A stretch of 64,000 bases of DNA from assembly GCA_027078365.1 (NCBI GenBank), contig JALWYQ010000031.1:58323-122322 (forward strand). The letters are read 5' to 3'. The position numbers and the translations under genes were made by a program. The notes beneath the pieces are model-generated. The model was not told the origin of the DNA. It saw nothing but the letters and a program-made list of their open reading frames with translations, and did no database searches. This DNA is from Phycisphaerae bacterium (GTDB lineage: Bacteria; Planctomycetota; Phycisphaerae; Sedimentisphaerales; Sedimentisphaeraceae). Each line of letters starts with the position of its first letter. The stretch's first letter is position 1. Positions 16,735-26,096 of this stretch are shown piece after piece.

Positions 16735-17415
16735 ATGATGGACCAGACAACTTTAGATTCAAGAGCAACTTTAGTTATAGATTTTCATATTGGTGGAAGA
16801 CTCAGATTCTTGTCTCACCAAGAGACAATGAGAACCTTCACTAGGGCGTTGGTTCGCGCTAAAATTGAAATCTGCCATAGTCAAGGCTTTAACCCCCATC
16901 CAAAGCTTACACTTGTATTACCTCGTAGCGTTGGTACTGAGAGTCTCGCTGAACGTTTATGTGTTCAAGTAAATAAGAGTTCTCTAGAAAACCTAGAATC
17001 TCTACGAGAATCACTCTCCAACGAACTACCCGATGGAATAGAAATAACGTCTTTTTCAGCTAAAGATGGGATTGCGAAGTATTCAGCCCTTTGGGTAGAA
17101 TATCTCTTTCCGCTATCTAAAGAAGAAGTCAAGAAAAGGATTAACTTAGTTGAGAGCCTAAGTAAAAAACTCAGCGACAGTGAGGCGATTGTCGCTCAGA
17201 GAGTTAACAGAAAAAAGAGAATATCGAAACAGATACTATTGAATGATTTTATAGAAAACATCGTTTATAATGAATCTGAAGGTATTCGTGTCAGATGTAT
17301 GTTATCGCCAGCTGGTACAGTTAGAATTGAAGAACTGCTTAATCTGCTAGAGTTGGATATAGAAACTCTAAGCGCAGCAGTAACACGATTGTCTGTAGGC
17401 TGGCATTTAAAATAG
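16735..17415 (+). CDS. TIGR03936/DUF2344 family protein
   Basis: A 226-residue protein with DFHIGGRLRFLSHQETMRTFTRALVRAKIEICHSQGFNPHPKL, the signature of DUF2344/TIGR03936. The family is normally fused to or next to a B12-binding radical SAM protein and often precedes RNase G and ribosomal protein genes. Here the radical SAM partner is absent and RNase G follows directly, 25 bases downstream. The biochemical role is not established. Tandem ATG codons at 16735 and 16738 both sit behind GGGGTAAGG. Confidence 0.85.
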   Translation: MMDQTTLDSRATLVIDFHIGGRLRFLSHQETMRTFTRALVRAKIEICHSQGFNPHPKLTLVLPRSVGTESLAERLCVQVNKSSLENLESLRESLSNELPDGIEITSFSAKDGIAKYSALWVEYLFPLSKEEVKKRINLVESLSKKLSDSEAIVAQRVNRKKRISKQILLNDFIENIVYNESEGIRVRCMLSPAGTVRIEELLNLLELDIETLSAAVTRLSVGWHLK

Positions 17416-17440
17416 CAACAATATTTAGGAATTTAAAATT

Positions 17441-18955
17441 ATGGCAAAAGAAATGCTTGTTAATGTTGCAGTCCAAGAGGAATGCAGGGTTGCAGTTGTA
17501 GAAGATGGCCGACTTGAGGAGTTGTATATGGAACGCTCAAGTTTTGAGAGCCATGTCGGAAATATCTATAAAGGAAAAGTTATTAATATCGAACCAAGTA
17601 TTCAGGCGGCATTTATAGACTGCGGCTTCAAGAAGAATGGTTTTCTTCATATCAGTGATTTACACCCAAGATACTTCTTGGATAGCTCGGCGAAAGAAAA
17701 GGTTGGGCATCGTAAATCTCTAAGAGACCGCCCGCCAATTCAGAAATGCTTAAAACGAGGACAAGAAATTCTTGTTCAAGTCACAAAAGAAGGTCTAAGG
17801 TCTAAGGGGCCAACATTAACCACCTATATTTCGCTACCTGGAAAGTATCTGGTGTTTATGCCTTGGATGGACAAGGTTGGAGTTTCACAAAAAATTGATG
17901 ATGAGCAAGAAAGAAAACGGCTCAAGGAGTTTATTGTTGAATGTAAAAGGCCAGACAATGCAGGTTTTATCATCAGAACCGCTGGCGCTAAAGCTGTCAA
18001 AAAGGATTTGCAAGGCGACCTTACATATCTAACGAGACTCTGGAATTCTATATTTAAAGAGTCAAAGAAAAGTTCGGCACCATCAGAACTCTATGCAGAA
18101 TCTGACCTTGCTATTCGCGCAGTGAGAGATGTTTTCAACAGCAAAATACGTAAGATTATCTGCGATTCCGAAGAGGTTGCGCTTAAGATTAGAAACTTTA
18201 TCTCTTTAACTCAGCCGCGTTTTCAACGTCGAGTGTCGTACTATTCTGGTCAGGTGCCGCTGTTTCATCAGCATGGAATCGAAGATGAAATCAAACGCGT
18301 GCAATGTAGCCGTGTAGAATTAAAGTCTGGAGGTTCTATAGTAATAGAGCAAACAGAAGCTCTTGTGGCAATTGATGTCAATAGTGGCAGTTATAGAAAG
18401 CACTCAGACGCCGAAAAAACTTCTTTTAAAATAAATCTCGAAGCCGCAAGAGAAATTGCTCGTCAACTAAGATTAAGAGACCTAGGCGGCTTGATAATTT
18501 GCGATTTTATTGATATGCGTGACGCCTCGCATCGCCGTGAAGTTGAAAAAGAACTTCGCGCAGCCGTTAAGGCCGACCGAGCTCGCTCTCGTATACTTCG
18601 TATGAGCGCATTTGGACTTATTGAGATGACTCGCCAAAGAATGAGGCCGTCACTCGAATCTTCTATTTATTATCAATGCCCTCATTGTGAAGGAAGAGGA
18701 TTTGTCAAGAGCAAAGAATCTATGGGTATTGAGATGATACGTTTAATCAAAAACGAAATCATAGATGAGAGAGTTGCCAAACTCGAGCTTAATGTCTCAC
18801 TTGATGTAGCAGAATTTATCTTAAACAACAAACGCAAAGAGATTACAAATCTAGAAGAAGCGTTATCGAAGAAAATTGTCGTTAAAACCGACCCTAGCTT
18901 GCTTGGAGAAAACTATAGTATCAAACGTTTTGATGACCGAGACAAATTAATCTAA
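17441..18955 (+). CDS. rng: ribonuclease E/G family endoribonuclease
   Basis: 504 residues covering only the catalytic half of RNase E, comparable to RNase G. An S1 domain spans about residues 36-130 (GNIYKGKVINIEPSIQAAF). The DNase I-like catalytic centre has VAIDVNSGSY and LGGLIICDFIDMRD with the two metal-binding aspartates. The Zn-link motif is CPHC at about 413-416. There is no long disordered degradosome-scaffold tail. It probably matures rRNA and decays mRNA alongside RNase Y at 8043. Confidence 0.93.
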   Translation: MAKEMLVNVAVQEECRVAVVEDGRLEELYMERSSFESHVGNIYKGKVINIEPSIQAAFIDCGFKKNGFLHISDLHPRYFLDSSAKEKVGHRKSLRDRPPIQKCLKRGQEILVQVTKEGLRSKGPTLTTYISLPGKYLVFMPWMDKVGVSQKIDDEQERKRLKEFIVECKRPDNAGFIIRTAGAKAVKKDLQGDLTYLTRLWNSIFKESKKSSAPSELYAESDLAIRAVRDVFNSKIRKIICDSEEVALKIRNFISLTQPRFQRRVSYYSGQVPLFHQHGIEDEIKRVQCSRVELKSGGSIVIEQTEALVAIDVNSGSYRKHSDAEKTSFKINLEAAREIARQLRLRDLGGLIICDFIDMRDASHRREVEKELRAAVKADRARSRILRMSAFGLIEMTRQRMRPSLESSIYYQCPHCEGRGFVKSKESMGIEMIRLIKNEIIDERVAKLELNVSLDVAEFILNNKRKEITNLEEALSKKIVVKTDPSLLGENYSIKRFDDRDKLI

Positions 18956-19004
18956 GCAGCCTGATATTTTATACGCAAATTTAAAACCATACAGGAACTA
19001 CGAT

Positions 19005-19988
19005 ATGGGTGAATATGATATTGATTATGCTATAAACGTAATCGAAAGTGAAGCTAAGGCAGTATCTTCTCTTAGTGCTGTTGTGGCTAGCGAAGAATTC
19101 AAGAGAGCCGTTGATCTAATATTTAACTGCAAGGGCTCTGTTGTGATTACAGGAGTTGGTAAGGCTGGGCTGGTTGGCAAAAAGATTTCGGCTACGATGG
19201 CATCAGTGGGAACTAGTAGCCATTTTTTGCATCCAGTTGAAGCGATGCACGGCGATCTTGGCAGGGTAAATCCAAACGATATCGTACTAGCGATGAGTTT
19301 TGGTGGCAATACCGATGAAATTCTTCGCCTTATGAGCCACCTAAAACAGCAGGGTATAAAGATGATTGCCGTTACCGGTAATAAAGAATCACGGTTGGCA
19401 AAATACAGCGATATTCTCCTGTGTATTGGCAAACTCGAAGAGGCATGTCCTCTCGGTTTAGCTCCAACAGTCTCAACGACGGCAATGCTTGCCTTGGGCG
19501 ATGCGCTTGCTTTAACGGTTATGAAGGCCAAAAACTTTAGCGCAGAAGATTATGCCAGATACCATCCAGGTGGCTCTCTTGGTGCAAAATTAATAACAGT
19601 TGGCCAATCAATGGAATTTAGACATGGTGATAAATTGCCTGTCTCTTTAGAAAGTGATACCATTGCAAAAATGCTAGGTGAAACTAGCGACCTAAAACGT
19701 AGAGGTGCAGTGATGGTTGTCAATAAAGATGGTGAGCTAGTCGGCATCGTAACAGATGCTGATTTGAGGCGTTTTATAACTAACCATGGCAAAGACGCTT
19801 TAAATATGGAAGTAGCTAAAGCGATGACTCCAGATTGTAAGAGGGTTCGAGAGGATACGTTAGCTGCTGAAGCTATGGCAATCTTCCATAAATACAGGAT
19901 TGACGACTTACCTGTTGTTGACAAACAAAACAGGCCGGTAGGTTTAATTGATGTACAAGATATTGTTTCAATAAAAGTTGTAGGCTAA
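19005..19988 (+). CDS. kdsD: D-arabinose 5-phosphate isomerase (KdsD/KpsF type)
   Basis: A 327-residue enzyme with an N-terminal SIS domain (ITGVGKAGLVGKKISATMASVGTSSHFLHPVEAMHGDLG) and two C-terminal CBS domains (about 210-327). It converts ribulose 5-phosphate to arabinose 5-phosphate, the first step to KDO for lipopolysaccharide. The SIS catalytic His and the Lys/Glu context are conserved as far as I can judge. kdsC follows 23 bases downstream, which settles the pathway. Confidence 0.95.
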   Translation: MGEYDIDYAINVIESEAKAVSSLSAVVASEEFKRAVDLIFNCKGSVVITGVGKAGLVGKKISATMASVGTSSHFLHPVEAMHGDLGRVNPNDIVLAMSFGGNTDEILRLMSHLKQQGIKMIAVTGNKESRLAKYSDILLCIGKLEEACPLGLAPTVSTTAMLALGDALALTVMKAKNFSAEDYARYHPGGSLGAKLITVGQSMEFRHGDKLPVSLESDTIAKMLGETSDLKRRGAVMVVNKDGELVGIVTDADLRRFITNHGKDALNMEVAKAMTPDCKRVREDTLAAEAMAIFHKYRIDDLPVVDKQNRPVGLIDVQDIVSIKVVG

Positions 19989-20011
19989 TTAGTCGCATAA
20001 TAAGGAATTTT

Positions 20012-20545
20012 ATGAGCACTATTGATAATGATAAAATATCGAAAATCAAAATGTTGGTTTTTGATCTTGATGGAGTTTTTACGGACGGATCTATAATCAT
20101 CAATGAAGATGGAAGCGAATCTAAGGTGTACAACGTTCTAGACGGCCACGGTGTTAAGCTATGGCAAAGGGCTGGTTTTAAGACGGCAATTATTAGTGGC
20201 CGCGCAACCAAAGCGACATCTCTGCGCGCAGAGCAATTATCAATCGAATATGTGTTTCAAGGTTGCAAGGAAAAATTGCCCGTATTTGAATCCTTACTTG
20301 AGACGGTAAAGCTAAAGCCAGAGGAGGTTGCTTTCATTGGCGACGATGTTATAGACCTGCCAATACTCATCAGAGTTGGCTTTGGTGTTGCGGTTGCAAA
20401 TGCGGTTGAAGAATTGAAAGAGCATGCAGACTATGTAACAAAACTAGCTGGCGGTAAAGGGGCTATTCGCGAAACAATCGAATTGATTCTCAAAAATAAT
20501 GGAAAATGGGATTCGCTAATGGAGCGTTATTTGGCGCAGAGGTAA
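20012..20545 (+). CDS. kdsC: KDO 8-phosphate phosphatase (KdsC)
   Basis: A 177-residue C0-type HAD phosphatase without a cap domain. The nucleophile and acid are Asp18 and Asp20 in VFDLDGVFTDG. Other motifs are AIISGRATKA, a Lys in the GCKEKLPVF segment, and FIGDDVIDLPIL. Size fits the KdsC tetramer family. It acts two steps after KdsD to release KDO. Its stop codon is separated by two bases from the Lpt-like gene, so sugar synthesis and LPS transport are co-transcribed. Confidence 0.95.
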   Translation: MSTIDNDKISKIKMLVFDLDGVFTDGSIIINEDGSESKVYNVLDGHGVKLWQRAGFKTAIISGRATKATSLRAEQLSIEYVFQGCKEKLPVFESLLETVKLKPEEVAFIGDDVIDLPILIRVGFGVAVANAVEELKEHADYVTKLAGGKGAIRETIELILKNNGKWDSLMERYLAQR

Positions 20546-20547
20546 CT

Positions 20548-23202
20548 ATGAACCTAAGAAAAGCTATAATATTTACTATCTCTTTTGGCGTTGTGCTTGC
20601 TGTCTTCTTGACCTATAACAGTATTAGCGAAAATTCTTCCATAGAGGTTAAGCCTATCTACAATGACACTTCCAAGATTAACAGTAAGACAAAATTTGAC
20701 AATCTAGAAGTTACTAATATTGGAGATGCTGTTGTTGGAGAGACTCTACGATCAGAATATAAAATGTGGGATAGCCATAAACGCTTAAAAAGAAAATTTG
20801 GGTTTGAAAAATTATTGCATAGCGAAGGATTGAGCTGGGATGTTCTTAGCCCATTTATGAACATCTATGAAGATAAATTTAAGTGTAGTATTACAGCAAA
20901 AAATGGTCATATTCGTATGACAAAGGTTGATGGCAAACCGGCTCCTGCTCAAGCGCAATTAAATGGTGATGTTGTTATCAGCATAGAACCATATGCGAGT
21001 GGAGCAAGTGCTATAAACATTTACCTTGAGGATCTTGTTTTCAATAATCAACGTAGTGAGTATTCAACTAATGGTCCTATTCGAATTGTTTCAAAAATGG
21101 CTGTTCTAAATGGTAAGGGCCTTAGCATTATCTACAACGGCAGTATAGGTAGAATCGAATTCTTGAAAATAGCACAACTTGATAAACTAGTAATAACTGA
21201 CTACAACAACGAAAATAAAGAAACAGATAGCATAAGCTTAGCTTCAAACAACTCAACCTCAAGCCAAACAGAGCAAAAAAAATCTAGCACTAAATCTACT
21301 TCTCAGAAAAATCCAAGCAAGGTTCAATCTTATCGCTGTGAAATAGACAATAATGTTGTAATTTCAACTTCTCAGAACCAAACAATAACTGCTGACTTAG
21401 TAGCAATTAACAACATCTTGTTAGACTCCCAAGATCAAGATTCTAACAAAACAAGTAACAATAAAAGCAACTCTTCCGAGCCCAAAAAAGAAGAAATTAC
21501 AAGCCCAAGCAAGCCTAAACAAGCAAGCACTCAGAGCAGTTCTAGCTTAAGTGAATCCAAAGAGAAAAAACAAGTTGTAGTAACTTGCAGGGGTTCCTTA
21601 GTTTTAAAACCAATCGATACGAATGAAAAACAAGAAAAAGGCTACTCTTTAGATTTCACAGGTTCGCCTGTTCAGATTCTAGTCAACTCCGAACCTATCG
21701 CTAATTGCGCAAAGCTTCACTACAACATTGAAAATGACACTGCCAGACTATCTAGCGATAGTAATCAAGAAGATGTTGTTTTAAGGATGAATCAGGGTAA
21801 GGAAGGGGCATTGATTAGCAAAGGCGAAGTGTTCTTAGATAGAAAGTCAAACTTTGCTAGCGTAAAAGGACCAGGTGTCGTTCGTTTTAAATCGCAAAAG
21901 AATTCGTTTGAAATGAACTTTGACAATCTTATGGAGATGAGTTTCTCAAAAAATAGGCAAGATAAAAACAATGTAAGCCTAGAGACGCTCAAAATCTCAG
22001 GTGGTATGCATGCAACTCTAAAGGGAGAAAAGACAAGTTCTATTGCTAGCGAATATGCAAAGCTTGATTTTGATGCTAACAAGGTCACGCACGCCAATCT
22101 AGACAACAATGTTCACTTTGAAAACTCAGATGGCCAATTAATAGCAGACCACGCAGAGATTCTCTTTGATGAGTCCGAGTCCAAACAGAATAAGCCATGC
22201 AAAGTCTTGGCTAAAGGCCATGCTACTCTAAAACCAAAGCAAGAGAAAAACGGTCCAACGGTATTCAATGCTGATAGTATCGAATACAACTTAATAACCA
22301 AACGCGCAGTTGCCTTAGCCCCAATTGAACTAAACTTCTTCATGCCGCCAAGTGAAAATAAGGCGGATGGAAGCAGAGTTCCTGTAATTGTCAGAGCTAA
22401 AAAAGATGCAGAATTTAATCTTCTTCAAAATAAAGTTACTTTCAATGGCGATGTAAAGGTAAATATAGTTGAGGACCACAGCGAATACAAGCAAATTATA
22501 ACACTCAACTCTGACACAATGGTGGTAGAAATGCTGGATAAAGACGCTGCTAATTCTGACTCTCAAATCAAGAGATTTTATGCTAGTGGCAATCCAGTTA
22601 AGCTAAAATCTGTCCGAGAAGTCTCAGGGCAAACAATACAGAAAACTCTTCTCTCCAGCGAGTATATCGAGTATATAGGTGCGAGTGAGGTTCTAAGTAG
22701 CGGCGCAGGAAAAATTGAATTTGACAATAGTAAAGCTGCGGCGGCTAAAAACATCTTCAAAGGTCCATCTTATGGAATTATAGAAGATTTTACCAACCTA
22801 AGCTGGGATACAAAATCCAACAATATTTCCATTTATGCCGATGATGGCATTGTGCATATGGGTATCGTTCCTGTACTTGCTGGTGGAGCTCTAGGAACGG
22901 AGAAGTTAATGGATGCTGGCAGGATAGATATTCAGCTAGCTCCAAAAGACACCTCTAGATTAGAACTGGCCACGCTTAGAGCTTCGAACTCTATTCTCTA
23001 TCAAGAGCCCCAATTACATCAGTTTGTAGGAGATAACCTTTTCTATGATGCCGCTACTGGCAAAATCGTAGTGAAAGGTTCTAAGGGGACTCCTTGTATG
23101 CTTGACAACAATATCGTAAAAGGTATTGAGTACAATCTCATAACAGGAAATCTTAAAACAAAACTTGGCGGAAGAAGCTCGATTCGCAGAGTTAAGCACT
23201 AA
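20548..23202 (+). CDS. giant LptC/LptA (OstA)-like LPS transport protein
   Basis: An 884-residue protein with one N-terminal membrane anchor (about residues 5-23) and a very long beta-rich periplasmic part with many 'ada..a.ld' style strands, as in the LptA/LptC jelly roll. About residues 225-340 are a Ser/Lys/Gln-rich low-complexity linker, and OstA-like repeats resume after it. Typical LptC has 190 residues and LptA 185, so this is four to five times longer. I chose ATG 20548 because GAGG precedes it and the anchor starts there. An earlier in-frame ATG overlaps kdsC. Domain assignment is from the strand pattern and the kdsD-kdsC context. Confidence 0.75.
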   Translation: MNLRKAIIFTISFGVVLAVFLTYNSISENSSIEVKPIYNDTSKINSKTKFDNLEVTNIGDAVVGETLRSEYKMWDSHKRLKRKFGFEKLLHSEGLSWDVLSPFMNIYEDKFKCSITAKNGHIRMTKVDGKPAPAQAQLNGDVVISIEPYASGASAINIYLEDLVFNNQRSEYSTNGPIRIVSKMAVLNGKGLSIIYNGSIGRIEFLKIAQLDKLVITDYNNENKETDSISLASNNSTSSQTEQKKSSTKSTSQKNPSKVQSYRCEIDNNVVISTSQNQTITADLVAINNILLDSQDQDSNKTSNNKSNSSEPKKEEITSPSKPKQASTQSSSSLSESKEKKQVVVTCRGSLVLKPIDTNEKQEKGYSLDFTGSPVQILVNSEPIANCAKLHYNIENDTARLSSDSNQEDVVLRMNQGKEGALISKGEVFLDRKSNFASVKGPGVVRFKSQKNSFEMNFDNLMEMSFSKNRQDKNNVSLETLKISGGMHATLKGEKTSSIASEYAKLDFDANKVTHANLDNNVHFENSDGQLIADHAEILFDESESKQNKPCKVLAKGHATLKPKQEKNGPTVFNADSIEYNLITKRAVALAPIELNFFMPPSENKADGSRVPVIVRAKKDAEFNLLQNKVTFNGDVKVNIVEDHSEYKQIITLNSDTMVVEMLDKDAANSDSQIKRFYASGNPVKLKSVREVSGQTIQKTLLSSEYIEYIGASEVLSSGAGKIEFDNSKAAAAKNIFKGPSYGIIEDFTNLSWDTKSNNISIYADDGIVHMGIVPVLAGGALGTEKLMDAGRIDIQLAPKDTSRLELATLRASNSILYQEPQLHQFVGDNLFYDAATGKIVVKGSKGTPCMLDNNIVKGIEYNLITGNLKTKLGGRSSIRRVKH

Positions 23203-23218
23203 CAAAAGGGGTAGTCCG

Positions 23219-24268
23219 ATGTGTGAAGATAAAAATGTTAATCTCTCTAGTACAGGTAAGTTCCTGTTGATGTGTGCGTGTTTTGTTATCACGGTAGCTG
23301 GTATGAAAACCGCAGAGGTTATACTCGTTCCGTTTCTTTTGAGCCTCTTCATTGCAGTAGTTGTATCACCATTAATGTTCTGGCTTGTTAAGATAAAAGT
23401 GCCAACTTCTCTGGCAATACTAATTCTTAGCTTGATTTTGGTGTTAGTAGGAATTTTGGTTGCATCACTGGTTGGCTCAACCTTGGCGAACTTTTCAAGC
23501 TCTCTACCACAATTACAAGAACAACTTCAAGTAAAGATAGATACTACAATCGCTTGGCTTGACTCTCATCATATAACCGTAGATGCAAATATGGTCAAAG
23601 AATACATAAATATCGGCGCTATTATGAATGTCATTTCTAAGCTTATTTCACAACTTACAGGTCTTTTAGCTGATGGCTTTTTGATATTTTTGACAGTAGT
23701 ATTCCTTTTGCTTGAAGCGTCATCTTTGCCTTACAAACTCAAATATGCGTTGGGGCTTAGCCCACATGCCGTTGAGGAGGTTAATCGTTTTGGTGATAGC
23801 GTAAAACGCTACCTTGGAATAAAAACGATTACCAGTTTGATTACAGCTTCTTTAGTGCTTGGATTGCTCTTGATTCAAGGTGTTAAATATTCCTTGCTCT
23901 GGGCGCTTCTAGCATTTTGTCTAAATTACGTTCCTAACATAGGCTCGTTTATTGCTGCACTTCCAGCAATTGCAATATCCCTTGTGCAACTCGGTTTTCA
24001 TTCGTCTATTGTTACGGCAATTGGATATATTATTATCAATGTATTAATCGGCAATGTAGTAGAGCCGAGATGGATGGGGCGAGGGCTTGGACTTTCCACT
24101 TTGGTAGTCTTTCTATCTTTAGTTTTCTGGGGCTGGCTTTTTGGCCCAATTGGGATGCTACTATCAGTGCCTCTAACAATGGTTGTTAAAGTGTTGCTTG
24201 AAAATCATAGCGAGACCAGACATTTGGCGATGCTTTTGAGTAGCGAAAATGGTCTGCGCGAACAATAA
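23219..24268 (+). CDS. AI-2E family transporter (PerM/UPF0118)
   Basis: 349 residues with about eight membrane segments. The family patterns LVPFLLSLFIAVVVSPL near the N-terminus, YLGIKTITSLITA, and the C-terminal LNYVPNIGSFIAALPA and GWLFGPIGMLLSVPLT are all present. Substrates vary in this family (autoinducer-2 export, Na+/H+ exchange), so none is assigned. ATG 23219 has AAAAGGGG upstream; an in-frame ATG at 23165 would overlap the Lpt-like gene. It continues the same operon. Confidence 0.9.
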   Translation: MCEDKNVNLSSTGKFLLMCACFVITVAGMKTAEVILVPFLLSLFIAVVVSPLMFWLVKIKVPTSLAILILSLILVLVGILVASLVGSTLANFSSSLPQLQEQLQVKIDTTIAWLDSHHITVDANMVKEYINIGAIMNVISKLISQLTGLLADGFLIFLTVVFLLLEASSLPYKLKYALGLSPHAVEEVNRFGDSVKRYLGIKTITSLITASLVLGLLLIQGVKYSLLWALLAFCLNYVPNIGSFIAALPAIAISLVQLGFHSSIVTAIGYIIINVLIGNVVEPRWMGRGLGLSTLVVFLSLVFWGWLFGPIGMLLSVPLTMVVKVLLENHSETRHLAMLLSSENGLREQ

Positions 24269-24300
24269 AATAACTAAACATCAAATCATAGGAGTTTATT

Positions 24301-24597
24301 ATGCTAGTTCATTCTGTTTATTTTTGGCTCAAGGACGATATCTCACAAGATGAGCGTGCCTTCTTTAGGGCTCAACTAGAATTACTCAAAGATGTCCCAT
24401 CTGCGCAAGCTGTATATGTTGGTACTCCGGCAGCAACACAGCGCGAAGTTGTTGACAGCTCGTATGATTTTGCATTAACTTTGATATTCGAAGATATCAC
24501 TGCACACGACAAATATCAAATCGACCCTGCTCACAAGGAGTTCTTGAAGAATTGCAGTTCTATGTTTGATAGAATTTTAATATACGATGCAGACTAG
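24301..24597 (+). CDS. Dabb (stress-responsive A/B barrel) domain protein
   Basis: A 98-residue single-domain protein. MLVHSVYFWLKDDISQDERAFF and the C-terminal HKEFLKNCSSMFDRILIYD match the dimeric alpha/beta barrel Dabb family. The family is of uncertain function and is often annotated as stress-responsive. ATAGGAG precedes the ATG. It is the last plus-strand gene before convergent bioA, only 12 bases away, and no clear terminator separates them. Confidence 0.88.
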   Translation: MLVHSVYFWLKDDISQDERAFFRAQLELLKDVPSAQAVYVGTPAATQREVVDSSYDFALTLIFEDITAHDKYQIDPAHKEFLKNCSSMFDRILIYDAD

Positions 24598-24609
24598 AGG
24601 TAGCAGATA

Positions 24610-25923
24610 TCAATCTTTAAATATCCCGTCGTTTTCGTAAATAACTTTCTTGATTGCATTTGTTAAGGTAGTTAATTCTTGGGCTGTAATTATGTAGGGC
24701 GGCATTACATATATAAGCCGACCAAATGGACGTATCCAGACACCTAAGTCAACAAATTTCTTTTGTATGGTTTCGAGCTCTACATTTTTGTAGGTCTCAA
24801 CAACGCCAATTGCGCCGAGTGTTCTTACGTCTGCAACTAATTCAGATTCTCTAAGCGGCGCAAGTTCACTCTCAAGCTGTGTTTCAATATCGCTCACTCG
24901 CTGTTGCCATGGAGAATTTATGAGCAAGTTTGTACTTGCTACTGCCACTGCGCACGCTAGAGGATTTGCCATATATGTTGGCCCGTGCATAAAAACTCCC
25001 GGCTCGGCGGAACTGATAACCTCACTGAGTTTTTGCGTGGTCAGCGTAGCAGCAAAACTCATATAACCGCCGGTTATTGATTTACCAATGCACATTATGT
25101 CTGGGGCAATATCTGCGTGTTCACAAGCAAATAATTTTCCAGTTCTGCCAAAGCCAGTGGCAATTTCATCTAGTATAAGAAGCACATCGTATTTGTCACA
25201 AAGCTGCCTAGTTTGCCTGAGATATTCTGGATTGTAGAATCTCATTCCACCAGCACCTTGTACGATAGGTTCTAGTATAACGGCTGCAATTTTCTCATGG
25301 TTTGCTTGGAGATTTTCTCTTAAAGATTCTATGTCGCTATCGTCCCACTCGTCTTTAAAACCACAGGCAGGGGCTTTTGCAAAGTAATTCTGGGCGACAA
25401 CTCCATTAAAGATGCTGTGCATACCGGTTACCGGATCGCAGACACTCATTGCCATAAATGTATCACCATGGTAGCCTGAGCGTATTGTGAGAAGCTTAGT
25501 TTTTCTAGATTTTCCAATCGCAGAATAATATTGGATTGCCATTTTTATGGCGACTTCAACCGCTACGGAACCAGAGTCGCAATAGAAAATCTTGGTTAGT
25601 TTCTCAGGAGTAAGCTCAAGTAAGAGTTGTCCAAGTTCTATCGCAGGAGCATGTGTTAAACCACCAAACATGATATGCGCCATATTTTTGAGTTGTTCTT
25701 CAATCGCCTTATTCAGCACTGGATTGTTATAGCCGTGTATTGCGCACCACCAACTAGACATGCCATCAATAAGCTCTTGACCTGTTGAGAGTTTTATCTT
25801 GGCAAGCTTGGCACTCTCTACTGGATAACTCAGAATTGGCTTGGTCATCGATGTGTATGGATGAAGTATGTGTTGTCTATCAAACGACAATGCCGAATCA
25901 ATATTATCTGATACAGATTTCAT
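24610..25923 (-). CDS. bioA: adenosylmethionine-8-amino-7-oxononanoate aminotransferase
   Basis: A 437-residue class III aminotransferase that makes 7,8-diaminopelargonate in biotin synthesis. HILHPYTSMTKP near the N-terminus, SSWWCAIHGYN, the DEIATGFGRTG motif and the PLP lysine in CIGKSITGGYMSF (about residue 278) are those of BioA and separate it from other class III enzymes. ATG 25923 gives the usual length (E. coli 429). The frame stays open 40 codons further upstream but that stretch does not look like BioA. bioF is 1.4 kb away on the same strand with one opposing gene between. Confidence 0.95.
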   Translation of the reverse strand: MKSVSDNIDSALSFDRQHILHPYTSMTKPILSYPVESAKLAKIKLSTGQELIDGMSSWWCAIHGYNNPVLNKAIEEQLKNMAHIMFGGLTHAPAIELGQLLLELTPEKLTKIFYCDSGSVAVEVAIKMAIQYYSAIGKSRKTKLLTIRSGYHGDTFMAMSVCDPVTGMHSIFNGVVAQNYFAKAPACGFKDEWDDSDIESLRENLQANHEKIAAVILEPIVQGAGGMRFYNPEYLRQTRQLCDKYDVLLILDEIATGFGRTGKLFACEHADIAPDIMCIGKSITGGYMSFAATLTTQKLSEVISSAEPGVFMHGPTYMANPLACAVAVASTNLLINSPWQQRVSDIETQLESELAPLRESELVADVRTLGAIGVVETYKNVELETIQKKFVDLGVWIRPFGRLIYVMPPYIITAQELTTLTNAIKKVIYENDGIFKD

Positions 25924-25973
25924 ACAATAGTACCTACTTAAAATACCCAATATCTTCCTATTTAATCTAGAAC

Positions 25974-25988
25974 TTACAATTATTGTAA
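25974..25988. promoter_or_regulatory. 15-bp palindrome upstream of bioA
   Basis: TTACAAT-T-ATTGTAA is a perfect inverted repeat about 50 bases before the bioA start codon. It could be an operator. It does not match the classical BirA consensus spacing. Confidence 0.35.
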
Positions 25989-26096
25989 ATGATTTGCTAT
26001 AAATGGGAAATAAGTCTTTATAAAATTGCAATACATTATACAATCAATTCAGTGGGAATTATCAACTATCGAGAAATTATGTAAAGGAATTCTAGT

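Noticed and set aside
25974..25988. BirA operator before bioA
   Set aside because: The palindrome TTACAAT-T-ATTGTAA is too short and lacks the spacing of known BirA sites, so I list it only as an unassigned inverted repeat.
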